A stretch of 64,000 bases of DNA. It comes from GCA-2697345 sp002697345. GTDB lineage: Bacteria; Pseudomonadota; Alphaproteobacteria; Rhodobacterales; Rhodobacteraceae. A program made the translations under genes and the position numbers. The stretch lies in NCBI GenBank assembly GCA_943787605.1, contig CALSNB010000001.1, positions 62,001 through 126,000 of the forward strand. Direction: 5' to 3'. The notes beneath the pieces are model-generated. The model was not told where the DNA came from. It searched no databases and worked only from the letters and a program-made list of their open reading frames with translations. Positions 26,457 to 35,294 of the stretch are shown here, in pieces (the first letter of the stretch is position 1; every line of letters starts with the position of its first letter).

Positions 26457-27791
26457 ATGAATGGTGCTTTTAATGGTTTTGGAATTCCTCAAGATTTAAA
26501 AACAGAGGACTCCACAATAAAGAATGATCCATACTTATTAAAACTAAGGGAGATCTTATCACAAGAAAATATTATGAATGAATATACTCAGGAAAGAACT
26601 TCAAGCCTTCAGCAAGAACTCTTATATCCGTATCTCAATTTTTTCTTAAGAAACGATAAAAATGATTACTATAAAAAATTATTTTTTTCACGAGGTTTAA
26701 CTGAAGATGAAAATGGTTCACTAAAAGAGGGTCTTGTTTTATCAGATTTGATTAAATTAAGGATTCACTCTGATGATTTACGCGGAGACGGTCAAGAAAT
26801 AAGACGGATTGAGCATTTCCCTGATAAAAGCTACGGGATGAATTTTATGTCCAGTGGTACTACCAAGGGTACTAATGGTCCTGTGAATTTATATAGATCA
26901 AATATTTCCCTTGACCTGTCGAGAAAGACTAATGGAAACCTAATTGATTGGTCTCTTGGAAAGAAGATAGATGGTGGTGAGTGTTTGTTCCATATGGCAC
27001 CAGAGATGACTAATTTCCTCGCCTTTGCAGCAATCGGCTCTGACTTTTTACGTGACAGGGGTCTAAAAGTAGGTTTTGGAGCAAAAATTAAAAATGGCCC
27101 CAAGGACTCTACAATATGGCAACGCATTGGTCCAAATATCAAAGAAATGAGAAAGTTCTTTAAGAGTAAAAACCATACAAAATACTTTATTGCCAGTGGA
27201 GTTGGTCTATATAAAATGTTTATGGAACCTAAAGGTATTAAGGGTCTCATGATGAAATTATCTTTAGGGGCTCCACCTGTATATTTAGGCAAGCACGGTG
27301 TCTTAATGATTGGTGGTGGACTAAAACGTTTACCCCGTGAAATTACCTCATTAAGCCAAGTTGTCAAATCAACAAGCGATAAAATATATCTTGAAAAAAA
27401 TGGTAAAAGTACTCCAGCACCTGTTATTGACATGCTTGGTCTTACTGAGTCTGGCAATGTTTTTATAGGCTTACCTAATGATCCAAACTCAGAGGAATCA
27501 TGGGCAAAGTATCCACACCCTTTATCATATACGGCTTTATTAAATTCACCAAATGACCTTACACCGGTAAAAAATCCAAAAGCCGGTAAAGAATATCTAT
27601 TATTTTATGTTAATTTTGCTACCCTTGATTATATAGAGGCTATTATCCCAGGAGATTTTGTTCTTCCTGCAAATGACACACCAACAATAAAAACTATTAT
27701 GGGAGAACGTAACATTTCTCAAAGAGGTTTCATATACTCTCGTAGAGCGGAGGTAGATGAGGGTTTCAAAATACGAGAAGGTTGTGGATGA
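26457..27791 (+). CDS. LuxE-like acyl-protein synthetase (acid-activating, AMP-forming)
   Basis: A 444-residue protein with the phosphate-binding loop SSGTTKGTNG at residues 132-141, in the place and style of LuxE and ANL enzymes, and a downstream LGLTESGN adenylate block near 325. LuxE activates a long-chain acid with ATP, holds it as a thioester on a C-terminal cysteine and passes it to LuxC. Here the last residue pair includes Cys443 (EGCG), but alignment to the LuxE active Cys is uncertain. The gene overlaps the LuxC-like gene by ATGA, so the two are coupled. No luciferase genes are near. Its place before proteorhodopsin is unusual. Confidence 0.75.
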   Translation: MNGAFNGFGIPQDLKTEDSTIKNDPYLLKLREILSQENIMNEYTQERTSSLQQELLYPYLNFFLRNDKNDYYKKLFFSRGLTEDENGSLKEGLVLSDLIKLRIHSDDLRGDGQEIRRIEHFPDKSYGMNFMSSGTTKGTNGPVNLYRSNISLDLSRKTNGNLIDWSLGKKIDGGECLFHMAPEMTNFLAFAAIGSDFLRDRGLKVGFGAKIKNGPKDSTIWQRIGPNIKEMRKFFKSKNHTKYFIASGVGLYKMFMEPKGIKGLMMKLSLGAPPVYLGKHGVLMIGGGLKRLPREITSLSQVVKSTSDKIYLEKNGKSTPAPVIDMLGLTESGNVFIGLPNDPNSEESWAKYPHPLSYTALLNSPNDLTPVKNPKAGKEYLLFYVNFATLDYIEAIIPGDFVLPANDTPTIKTIMGERNISQRGFIYSRRAEVDEGFKIREGCG

Positions 27792-29191
27792 TAAGATTTT
27801 TATCAAAAGGAAAGAAAAATAAAAAAGTATGTTTGAATGAGACGTTTCCATGGTTAAATTCTATAGAAAAAAATAAGCTAGAACAAAAGAAAGAGAAGTT
27901 TTCTTCTAGATTAAAAGATTTTAAGAAATCAGATAATTATGTAAAAACTGATTCATGGAAAGATCTACTAATTGAATTTAAGGCTGGCCTGTTAGAGGCT
28001 GGTTATCCTAAATATGCCGCTGATTTAGAGCTAGAGTTACTGGCTGAGTTATTTAACCCTGATACAATAAATAGTATCTTTTCAAATCCAAGTAATAGCT
28101 TTTATAAATCGATAGAGAATGATGTTTTTGTCGATGAACAGAAATTTTCGGTTAATTATAGGTTTATGAGGTCACCGAAAGGTTTGGTCTTCATTGTTGG
28201 AAGCTCAAACACTATATTGCCAGTAATATTAGCGATTATGTTATCTTATCTTTGTGGTAATATAACTGTGGTTCAGCTTTCCAACCTCCATCAGAAAATT
28301 ATCCCAAATTTTTTTAATAGATTACCACATTTTAAGAAGAATTGTATATATTTCACGAATTTAAACCAAGGTGTTGACAACGATCGAGATCAACTTACTG
28401 ACCTAATATCAACAGTCGACTGGGATATAATAAATGTTTGGGGCGGTGAGGAAGCAAACGATTTTTATTATTCAACTTCACGTAACAATAAATATAGACC
28501 TAAAGTCTTAACCATGGAGCCCCTGACTGGCGTAACACTGATACAAGCAAAATACCTCAAGGAAAACCGAGGGGTACTAGCAAAAGACCTTGCTGAAGCG
28601 ATTACTATAATGGGGCAACAACTTTGCAGTTCCCCCACTGAGGGGTACATAATTGGAGATATAGAAGAACCTTTAAGGAGAGAATTTTTTTTAGAGCTAA
28701 TTAAACAGATTGAAGAAAATTATCAATTTCATAATACGGCAGAAGCAAATGCCATCAAATTAGATAGAGCCTTAACTAAAGCTAACGATTCTGGGTCGAG
28801 GGTTTATACATCACAAAAATATGGGAGCCTTATCTCAATTATTAACAGTGATGATCAGTCATTTTTTATAAAAACAGATTTAGATATTAACCTATCAATA
28901 CACAATCGAAATAACTTTTTAGAATTAATAAATATTAATTCGTTTGAAAATGCATACGAAACTGTCTCACAAATAAGTGATAAAGTAACACATGATCAGA
29001 TAAAAAAAATCCAAACAATCTTGGTTTTTGGGGATAAAGATTTTTGGACCGAGGCTATTAACTTAGCAAAAGTTGTTGGTGCTTACCGAGTTATAGATCT
29101 TAACTATGTCTTAAAACGTCACCCTTTTGAGCCCTTAGACGGGATTCATTTAATAGAAGAGTTTACATATCCAATTGCTATTCTAGATTAA
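27788..29191 (+). CDS. LuxC-like acyl reductase (aldehyde-forming)
   Basis: 467 residues from ATG 27788, which overlaps the LuxE-like stop codon as ATGA; a TTG at 27782 is a weaker choice. The N-terminal region is lysine-rich; GLVFIVGSSNTILPVILAI resembles the nucleotide-binding entry of LuxC and aldehyde dehydrogenases. The candidate nucleophile is Cys280 in MGQQLCSSPTEGY, at nearly the same position as the catalytic Cys286 of Vibrio harveyi LuxC. LuxC reduces the acyl group from LuxE with NADPH to an aldehyde. With LuxE it forms a carboxylic-acid reductase. The downstream gene, 105 bases on, is proteorhodopsin, which needs the aldehyde retinal. Confidence 0.78.
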   Translation: MIRFLSKGKKNKKVCLNETFPWLNSIEKNKLEQKKEKFSSRLKDFKKSDNYVKTDSWKDLLIEFKAGLLEAGYPKYAADLELELLAELFNPDTINSIFSNPSNSFYKSIENDVFVDEQKFSVNYRFMRSPKGLVFIVGSSNTILPVILAIMLSYLCGNITVVQLSNLHQKIIPNFFNRLPHFKKNCIYFTNLNQGVDNDRDQLTDLISTVDWDIINVWGGEEANDFYYSTSRNNKYRPKVLTMEPLTGVTLIQAKYLKENRGVLAKDLAEAITIMGQQLCSSPTEGYIIGDIEEPLRREFFLELIKQIEENYQFHNTAEANAIKLDRALTKANDSGSRVYTSQKYGSLISIINSDDQSFFIKTDLDINLSIHNRNNFLELININSFENAYETVSQISDKVTHDQIKKIQTILVFGDKDFWTEAINLAKVVGAYRVIDLNYVLKRHPFEPLDGIHLIEEFTYPIAILD

Positions 29192-29296
29192 AATACTTTT
29201 ATGTTAATATAAAAAATTTTTAGTTTGATACTGCTTACTTTTTTTTGTATTGGATAAGGTGGAATATGCTGAAAAAGATAATTTTAGGAGTTAAAA

Positions 29297-29995
29297 ATGA
29301 CCACACAATTAAACCCAACCGATTTGGTTGGAATGAGTTTTTGGATTATTTCCGCTGCCATGGTTGCCGCAACCTTCTTCTTTTGGGTTGAGAGAGATCG
29401 TGCTGTTGGAAAATGGAAAACATCGTTAAGTGTTGCGGCTATGGTAACAGGTATTGCTGCGATTCATTATTTTTATATGAGAGGAGTATGGGCCGAGACT
29501 GGAGCTTCGCCACTTGTATATCGTTATGTAGACTGGCTATTAACAGTGCCTCTTCAAATAATTGAATTCTACTTGATTCTAGCAGCCATTGCTGTTGTTG
29601 GAGCAGCGTTATTCTGGAGGTTGATGATTGCTTCAGTAGTAATGCTTGTTGCTGGTTATCTGGGCGAAATTGATGCAGTAAACGTATGGGGAGCTTTCAT
29701 AGTCGGTATGGCCGCATGGATTTACATAATTTATGAGATCTTTGTAGGTGAAGCTAGCAAGATAAGTGCTGAAAACGGTACGGCTGCAAGTAAGACTGCG
29801 TTTAATGCTTTAAGAATTATTGTTACAGTTGGCTGGGCAATATATCCTCTTGGATACGTATTAGGTTACGGTGGTGCAGGTAGTCCTGATGCACTTAACA
29901 TAATATATAACCTAGCAGATTTTGTTAACAAAATTGCATTTGGTGTAGTAATATGGGCCGCAGCAACGTCTAGCTCGGCTACGGAAACTGCCTAA
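29297..29995 (+). CDS. Proteorhodopsin, light-driven proton pump, blue-tuned
   Basis: A 232-residue seven-helix retinal protein. RYVDWLLTVPLQIIEFY holds the proton acceptor Asp79, Thr83 and donor Glu90 (Asp97, Thr101, Glu108 in reference numbering), which is the DTE signature of an outward proton pump. His57 (His75) is present. The spectral-tuning site is Gln87 (position 105), which sets blue absorption, usual for open-ocean or deeper water. The Schiff-base Lys212 is in LADFVNKIAFG. AGGAG lies before the ATG. A strong terminator follows. No carotenoid or blh gene is in the window, so retinal synthesis must be encoded elsewhere, unless the LuxE/LuxC pair contributes. Confidence 0.97.
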   Translation: MTTQLNPTDLVGMSFWIISAAMVAATFFFWVERDRAVGKWKTSLSVAAMVTGIAAIHYFYMRGVWAETGASPLVYRYVDWLLTVPLQIIEFYLILAAIAVVGAALFWRLMIASVVMLVAGYLGEIDAVNVWGAFIVGMAAWIYIIYEIFVGEASKISAENGTAASKTAFNALRIIVTVGWAIYPLGYVLGYGGAGSPDALNIIYNLADFVNKIAFGVVIWAAATSSSATETA

Positions 29996-30022
29996 ATCTA
30001 TAAGTAAAGTTAAACTTTTAAA

Positions 30023-30056
30023 ATGTAACGGCGGTCTATAATGATCGCCGTTACAT
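30023..30056 (+). terminator. Strong terminator after proteorhodopsin
   Basis: ATGTAACGGCG at 30023-30033 pairs with CGCCGTTACAT at 30046-30056, with additional pairs GTC/GAT inside, followed by ATTTT. It is the clearest intrinsic terminator in this part of the window and ends the LuxE-LuxC-proteorhodopsin unit. The AT-rich arms ATTTTAAAAG outside it extend the fold. Confidence 0.8.
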
Positions 30057-30138
30057 ATTTTAAAAGTCATTTATAATAATACTAGCGTCAGTTTAGTCAT
30101 GCATTATAATTTTAATATATTGAGTAGAGTTTAGAAAA

Positions 30139-30654
30139 CTATCTGTTTTCGAGGAAATGGTAAGCCTCTAGGATAGTAGCGACTAATCCATCAAAAAAAT
30201 CTGGGACAGTCACGTCAACCAGGCTAGTGCCTTGGTATGTATTATCGGTGCTGTTCCCCTCACTTGATTTTAAAGTAAAAAGACAGTTTGGAGAATTTAG
30301 TAACTCCCGATAGCTTTTACCTTTACCATGCTTTAGCACATTTATCGCTAGATAATATTGGTGAACTCTGTCTGCAAGATTAGTTTTTTGGGACTCTAAT
30401 AGTAATGATTTCAACTTCCGTGGAAATGGGCCGCGTCTAAAGTGGTTTTGCATTCGCACCTCAAAAATAGAGAGTGTATCGACAGCTACTGACTCAAGCT
30501 TTTTAGTCATTGTTTGAAGTTTTTGAATTTGAGTGTCTGAGCTATTCTGTTTCTCCATAAGTTCCAGTATTTTTAAAATACTAACTTCCAATGTCTTTGC
30601 ATCTTTTTTTGCGGCCATAATAAACTCGAGTACGCTTTGCGAATTTTCCATCAT
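30139..30654 (-). CDS. Helical protein of unknown function (171 aa)
   Basis: No family recognised. The first 100 residues are predicted helical (EFIMAAKKDAKTLEVSILKILELM, then KLQTMTKKLESVAVDTLSIFE) and could form a coiled-coil bundle; RRGPFPRKLKSLL and VLKHGKGKSYRELL follow, and the acidic C-terminus ends in EAYHFLENR. There is no signal peptide or membrane segment. It lies alone, convergent to proteorhodopsin and divergent from the threonine aldolase gene. HEPN- or AbiV-like small helical proteins have a similar look, but this is not supported by a diagnostic motif. Confidence 0.6.
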   Translation of the reverse strand: MMENSQSVLEFIMAAKKDAKTLEVSILKILELMEKQNSSDTQIQKLQTMTKKLESVAVDTLSIFEVRMQNHFRRGPFPRKLKSLLLESQKTNLADRVHQYYLAINVLKHGKGKSYRELLNSPNCLFTLKSSEGNSTDNTYQGTSLVDVTVPDFFDGLVATILEAYHFLENR

Positions 30655-30967
30655 AAATCCTCTTAATTTACCATATTCTCTAACGTCATCAGACTAGGAA
30701 TAATAGTGACACAAATTTCTAAACGACAGGCATAACTCTCATATCTATAACTTATTTTTAAATACTGTTCTATTCAGGCCTTATAAGCCTCCAACAGATA
30801 GAGCTACATTCTGATAGAAGTAGTCTGGTCCCTTAATTACTTTTCAAATCAATCACATTGACGAAGTGATCCAATTAGCATTACAAATTTAAAGACTAGC
30901 CTTTTAAAGTCATATTTTTTAATTTGACTATTTAAGCATTTATTTAAAATTTAGACAGGGAAATCAA
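30655..30967 (+). other. Divergent gap upstream of threonine aldolase
   Basis: About 310 bases, AT-rich, no gene and no strong inverted repeat. It should hold the divergent promoters of the helical-protein gene and the threonine aldolase gene. The ribosome site of the latter (AGACAGGGAAATCAA) lies at its right end. Confidence 0.4.
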
Positions 30968-32002
30968 ATGTACGACTTCTATTCAGACACAAAAACAAAG
31001 CCATCAAAAGAAATGCTTGAGTATGCTTTAGGACGTACTTTCGGTGACGAACAAAAAGATGAAGACCCAACAACTCTTGAGTTGTGTGAACGAGTTGCGA
31101 GTCTTCTTGGAAAAGAGAGTGCTGTTTTTCTACCATCTGGTACCATGTGTAATGAAATCGCCATATCTGTGCAGACATCGCCTGGTGATGAAATCCTATG
31201 TGATCGCACTTGCCATATCATTAATTTCGAAGGTGGGGCACCAGCAGCTATGAGTGGAGTTATGATACACCCTCTTGATGGAAAGTATGGTCAGTTTACT
31301 AAGGAAGATGTCTCGCAGGCTCTGCGTCCAAAATCTCGCCACATGCCAATATCCCGGATGCTTTGCGCCGAACAAACTGTCAATCTTGGGGGTGGAGGGG
31401 TCTGGCCAGTAGAGAAGTTAGATTCAGTTGCTCAAGTGGCAAAGAAATCAGGTCTCTCAACACATTTAGATGGTGCACGCTTGTTAAATGCATGTGCAAA
31501 AACTGGAATTTCTGCAGCGAGGTATTCACATGAATATGATAGTTGCTGGATAGATTTTACCAAAGGTTTAGGAGCGCCAGTAGGCGCAGTTCTCGCTGGT
31601 AGTACAGACTTTATTGAAGCTGCTTGGCGTGTAAAACAACGTATAGGTGGGGCAATGCGGCAATCTGGTGTGATTGCTTCTTTTTGCCTTTATGCCCTTG
31701 AAAAAAATGTTGAACGTTTGGCCGATGACCATGCTCTCGCTACTAAAATTTCTAGTTCTCTTGAACATCTTCCTGGAATAGTGAATGTGCTTCCTGTTGA
31801 AACCAATATCATTATTGCAGATTTGGCTGAAAATGCACCCTCGGCTGCCCAATTGGTAAGTAAGTTAAGTGAAGAGTCTATTCATATTGGAGCATTTGGA
31901 GAGAAACGTATCCGGATCGTCACTCACCTTGACGTTAATCCAAAAGCTGCGGAGTGTCTAATTGAGGCATTAAGTAATAACTTAGGTAGCATTCTCAGCT
32001 AA
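30968..32002 (+). CDS. ltaE: Low-specificity L-threonine aldolase (PLP)
   Basis: 344 residues of fold-type I PLP aldolase that cleaves L-threonine or L-allo-threonine to glycine and acetaldehyde, in reverse a hydroxy-amino acid synthase. The PLP lysine is Lys199 in CWIDFTKGLGAPVGAV; DGAR at 168-171 holds the Asp that contacts the pyridine ring and Arg; CDRTCHI holds the His that stacks on the cofactor. SDTKTKPSKEM at the start is typical. It starts a plus-strand series with an amino-acid exporter downstream. Confidence 0.9.
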   Translation: MYDFYSDTKTKPSKEMLEYALGRTFGDEQKDEDPTTLELCERVASLLGKESAVFLPSGTMCNEIAISVQTSPGDEILCDRTCHIINFEGGAPAAMSGVMIHPLDGKYGQFTKEDVSQALRPKSRHMPISRMLCAEQTVNLGGGGVWPVEKLDSVAQVAKKSGLSTHLDGARLLNACAKTGISAARYSHEYDSCWIDFTKGLGAPVGAVLAGSTDFIEAAWRVKQRIGGAMRQSGVIASFCLYALEKNVERLADDHALATKISSSLEHLPGIVNVLPVETNIIIADLAENAPSAAQLVSKLSEESIHIGAFGEKRIRIVTHLDVNPKAAECLIEALSNNLGSILS

Positions 32003-32111
32003 TTATGAGTTTTATAAAAAATGCTTAATCAAGGGAGGTTACTGAAATATCTGGTCTTATTATCTATGACACCTCTTTTATTAAAAAGTTAGACAACAAA
32101 TGATATAATTC

Positions 32112-32140
32112 AAACAAAGTTCAAGTTTCTAACTTTGTTT
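32112..32140 (+). terminator. Stem-loop after threonine aldolase
   Basis: AAACAAAGTT at 32112-32121 and AACTTTGTTT at 32131-32140 are a perfect 10-bp inverted repeat with a 9-base loop. It is AT-rich and lacks a T-run beyond the stem, so termination is only probable. The gap 32003-32318 holds nothing else that I can support. Confidence 0.45.
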
Positions 32141-32318
32141 AACGGTTTGATATAAAGTTTGGTCATTTCGAAAAGTTGAAGTTTAAGGCCCATTGGTTGG
32201 TAATTCATACACCTAGGTCGATACTACTCTGTTCGTCCTTGACCATGCTAGGTAAAACAGAGACCGTATATAAGATAGAACCCTACTTTGGGAATGCTAA
32301 AAAAGACGGGCCATAAGA

Positions 32319-32939
32319 ATGACAATCACCCCAATCGAGCTGTTATTTTATGCAGGTGGACTTTTCATTTTGTTCCTCACCCCTGGTCCTGTTTGGGTTG
32401 CGCTTTTGGCGCGAGCGATGTCAGGGGGATTTCATTCAGCCTGGCCACTGGCTTTAGGTGTAGTGGTAGGAGATATTATATGGCCATTAATCGCCATATT
32501 AAGTTTAACGTGGATCGTTGATCAGGCCAGCTGGTTTATGGAGTTTTTTAGGTGGGTTGCGGTAGTGATGTTTATCGCTATGGGCGTTCTTATGATCTGG
32601 CATGCCGATAGAGAGTTATCGGAAAACTCTAGTCTGACTCGCCCAGGAATGTGGTCTGGGTTCATCGTAGGAGTGGTGGTGATAATGTCTAACCCCAAGG
32701 CTGTTCTATTCTACATGGGTATGCTTCCAGGATTTTTTGATCTGACACGGGTAACATGGCCTGACATTGTAGTGATTTGTATAGTTGGCTTTCTTGTTCC
32801 GCTTTTAGGGAATCTCGCGTTAGCTTTTTTTGTGGATCGAGTAAGATCGTTGCTTAAGGCACCTGGTACGATACGCCGAATAAATTTATTCTCAGGATGG
32901 TTGCTAATCGGAGTAGGTCTCTTAATTAGCGTTAATTAA
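32319..32939 (+). CDS. LysE/RhtB-family amino-acid exporter
   Basis: A 206-residue membrane protein with about six transmembrane segments. TPGPVWVALLARAMSGGFHSAWPLALGVVVGD is the family N-terminal block (quoted in part: TPGP...LGVVVGD), and SNPKAVLFYMGMLPGFF is the second hallmark. RhtB/LysE proteins expel threonine, homoserine, lysine and related amino acids. After a threonine aldolase, control of threonine or a hydroxy-amino acid is plausible but unproved. Confidence 0.88.
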   Translation: MTITPIELLFYAGGLFILFLTPGPVWVALLARAMSGGFHSAWPLALGVVVGDIIWPLIAILSLTWIVDQASWFMEFFRWVAVVMFIAMGVLMIWHADRELSENSSLTRPGMWSGFIVGVVVIMSNPKAVLFYMGMLPGFFDLTRVTWPDIVVICIVGFLVPLLGNLALAFFVDRVRSLLKAPGTIRRINLFSGWLLIGVGLLISVN

Positions 32940-33048
32940 ATTTTTCTTCAAAAAACTCATTCTTTTCGATTATTAAATCACTAGATTGTGTCGATCTTAC
33001 GTTCACATTTATTAATGGTAGTTATAATGAAATACTTGGGAGTGTGAT

Positions 33049-33246
33049 ATGGTTGTTGGATTAATTAGTGTTACCTTTTTTTTAATTTTTATTTTTGCAA
33101 TAACAACTATTAGAGCAAACAGATTAAAAAGTATGAGGAAAACTGAAAAGACAGTAGGGCGATGGGAGCGTATAGAAAGCAAAGTTTATTTTGTAATTTT
33201 CATAGTAGCTATTTTATTCATTATATTTAGAGTTGTTTTTTATTAA
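33049..33246 (+). CDS. Small two-span membrane protein (65 aa)
   Basis: 65 residues with hydrophobic stretches at about 2-22 and 46-64, separated by a strongly basic loop (RANRLKSMRKTEKTVGRWER). The alternation of hydrophobic and basic parts looks like a real hairpin membrane protein. GGGAGTGTGAT precedes the ATG. No family is recognised, and there is no coupling to neighbours. Confidence 0.55.
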   Translation: MVVGLISVTFFLIFIFAITTIRANRLKSMRKTEKTVGRWERIESKVYFVIFIVAILFIIFRVVFY

Positions 33247-33348
33247 CATAAACCAAATAGCCAACTAAATTTTCTTTTTTTTTATAAACCCATCCCTCCG
33301 TAGTAAGTAGTTCTAAAGAATGATATATTTTTTTTAAGGAGTATAAAA

Positions 33349-34299
33349 ATGACTGATCACAATTATGAATCTGGCCGCCTTAACTTACCGTTCGTTGGTA
33401 TTTCCACATTTGCAAAAAAAACTTATCAAGGTGATTGGGATAACATTGAAGCTGATGTAGCCATTTTGGGTGCCCCTTACGACTTTGGGACCCAATTCAG
33501 AGCGGGTGCAAGGTTTGGACCGCGAGGAGTAAGAGAAGCCTCAACTCTTTTTTCATTTGGGCACGGCGGTGCTTATGATCACGAAGATGATGCAACCTAC
33601 TTAGATGAGGATGTAAGGATAGTAGATATTGGTGATGCTGATATTATTCATACTGATACAGAACAGTCACATAAGAATATTCAATATGGCGTAAAAAAAA
33701 TACTCGACTCTAAAGCTCTTCCCGTTGTTATTGGCGGGGATCATTCTGTTAATATACCAATTATTAATGCATTTAGTGATGAAGCTCCTTTTCATATTAT
33801 TCAGATAGATGCACATTTAGATTTTGTCGACATTCGGCATGGTGTCAAATACGGCCACGGTAACCCAATGAGAAGAGCGCTAGAGAAACCTTATGTGACT
33901 GGGTTGACACAAATTGGGATTAGAAATGTTTCATCAACAGCGAGAGAAGGCTACGTCGATGCACGAACAATGGGATCCGATATTATCTCTGTTAGACAGC
34001 AAAGAAAGCTAGGTGCAATAAAAACAATTGAGCGAATTTCTGATAATAAAAAAGTATATGTAACAATAGATATAGATGCTTTTTGTCCATCAATCGCACC
34101 TGGCACAGGAACACCAAGTCATGGAGGTTTTTTGTATTACGAAGTTTTAGAGATGCTTCAAGAAATAAGTAAAAAACATGAAGTAATAGGAATTGATCTG
34201 GTGGAAGTGGCACCAGACTACGATCAAAGTGGATCTACATCGATTCTGGCAGCTCAATTATTAATGAATTTTATTGGTTTTATTTTTCATAATAAATAA
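33349..34299 (+). CDS. speB: Ureohydrolase of the agmatinase/guanidino-acid hydrolase family
   Basis: A 316-residue binuclear manganese hydrolase that releases urea from a guanidino compound. Metal ligands are His132 (GGDHS), Asp154-x-His156-x3 (IDAHLDF) and Asp in TIDIDAFCPSIAPGTGTPS; all are intact. Agmatinase (making putrescine) is the classical function, yet many marine alphaproteobacterial members act on guanidinobutyrate, guanidinopropionate or other substrates, so the symbol speB is only a family label. AAGGAG lies 8 bases before the ATG. The SDR gene follows on the same strand. Confidence 0.82.
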   Translation: MTDHNYESGRLNLPFVGISTFAKKTYQGDWDNIEADVAILGAPYDFGTQFRAGARFGPRGVREASTLFSFGHGGAYDHEDDATYLDEDVRIVDIGDADIIHTDTEQSHKNIQYGVKKILDSKALPVVIGGDHSVNIPIINAFSDEAPFHIIQIDAHLDFVDIRHGVKYGHGNPMRRALEKPYVTGLTQIGIRNVSSTAREGYVDARTMGSDIISVRQQRKLGAIKTIERISDNKKVYVTIDIDAFCPSIAPGTGTPSHGGFLYYEVLEMLQEISKKHEVIGIDLVEVAPDYDQSGSTSILAAQLLMNFIGFIFHNK

Positions 34300-34362
34300 T
34301 TAATTTTCTTTGAAACTATGAAATAGGAAGTTAATTCTAAAGAAACAAACTTTTAGATTTAT

Positions 34363-35121
34363 ATGAGTAGGAATAGTTTGATGAATAGGTTGCTAGGAAA
34401 GCGAGTTTTAATAACAGCTGCTGGGCAAGGGATGGGACGCGCAGCTGCTCTGGCTATGGCAGCTGAAGGTGCTAAGGTTTTTGCAACCGACATAAATGTA
34501 ACTGGATTGGAGACCTTGTCTCAGGAAAATAACGAAATTGAAACTTTTCAGTTAGACGTTTTGGATCCAGTTGCAATTGCCAACGCTCCCAAAAAGACGG
34601 GAGCTTTGACTACGTTGTTTAACTGTGCCGGGTTTGTACACAATGGAACCATCATGGATATGTCTGAAGATGACTGGGACTTTTCTTTTACATTAAATGT
34701 TAGATCGCAATTCCGTCTAATTCAGGCCTATTTGCCGGGTATGCTGTCAAAAAAAGAGGGGTCTATTATTAATATGGCTTCAGTAGCGTCATCTATAAAG
34801 GGAGCACCAAACCGATGTCTTTATGGGTCTACAAAGGCCGCCATTCTTGGACTAACGCGCGCTGTAGCTGCGGATTATGTGGGTGAAGGTATAAGATGCA
34901 ATGCGCTTTGCCCAGGTACAATCATGACACCTTCGCTAGAGGAGCGAATGCGTGCAACTGGAGATTATGAAAACGCAAAGTTAGAATTTTTGGCGCGTCA
35001 GCCAATTGGTAGGTTTGCAACATCGGATGAAGTCACCGGTATTCTTATTCACCTTGCAAGTGACGAGTCAAAGTTTACGACTGGTACCTTTCAGATCGTT
35101 GATGGTGGATGGAGCCTTTAG
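34363..35121 (+). CDS. Short-chain dehydrogenase/reductase
   Basis: A 252-residue NAD(P)-dependent oxidoreductase. The cofactor motif is TAAGQGMGRAAALAMAA, the structural NAG appears as NCAGF, and the catalytic Ser and YxxxK are in NMASVASSIKG and YGSTKAA. The start RLLGKRVLITAAGQG resembles DHRS6-like enzymes and 2-keto-3-deoxy-L-fuconate dehydrogenases. The ATG at 34381 is an alternative start with a closer fit to family length. A terminator-like hairpin follows. Confidence 0.88.
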   Translation: MSRNSLMNRLLGKRVLITAAGQGMGRAAALAMAAEGAKVFATDINVTGLETLSQENNEIETFQLDVLDPVAIANAPKKTGALTTLFNCAGFVHNGTIMDMSEDDWDFSFTLNVRSQFRLIQAYLPGMLSKKEGSIINMASVASSIKGAPNRCLYGSTKAAILGLTRAVAADYVGEGIRCNALCPGTIMTPSLEERMRATGDYENAKLEFLARQPIGRFATSDEVTGILIHLASDESKFTTGTFQIVDGGWSL

Positions 35122-35131
35122 ACAAAAGAAA

Positions 35132-35152
35132 AAACCTTTACCGCCAAGGTTT
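35132..35152 (+). terminator. Short stem-loop after the SDR gene
   Basis: AAACCTT at 35132-35138 pairs with AAGGTTT at 35146-35152 around a 7-base loop. It begins 10 bases after the SDR stop. Moderate terminator without a clean T-run on the plus strand. Confidence 0.45.
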
Positions 35153-35294
35153 ATGAATTCTTCGCTACACCCCAATGAGTGACTTATTAACTGATATTCA
35201 GAGAATGATCTTTCGCATAAATCTGGATAATTGGTTAAAAAGATATTATGTGTCACAATTATACGATCCCATCACTTAGTAAGCTAGGGTAAAA

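Noticed and set aside
26831..27457. Long (208-codon) minus-strand frame opposite the LuxE-like gene
   Set aside because: It is the antisense shadow of a gene with clear motifs; its translation is Pro/Ile-rich without recognisable domains.
26457..29191. Bioluminescence (lux) operon
   Set aside because: LuxE- and LuxC-like genes are present, but there is no LuxA, LuxB, LuxD or LuxG homologue in the window.
29192..29296. Separate proteorhodopsin promoter
   Set aside because: A TTGATA box with 17-base spacer to TATTGG exists before the gene, but the -10 match is poor; co-transcription with the LuxC-like gene is equally likely.
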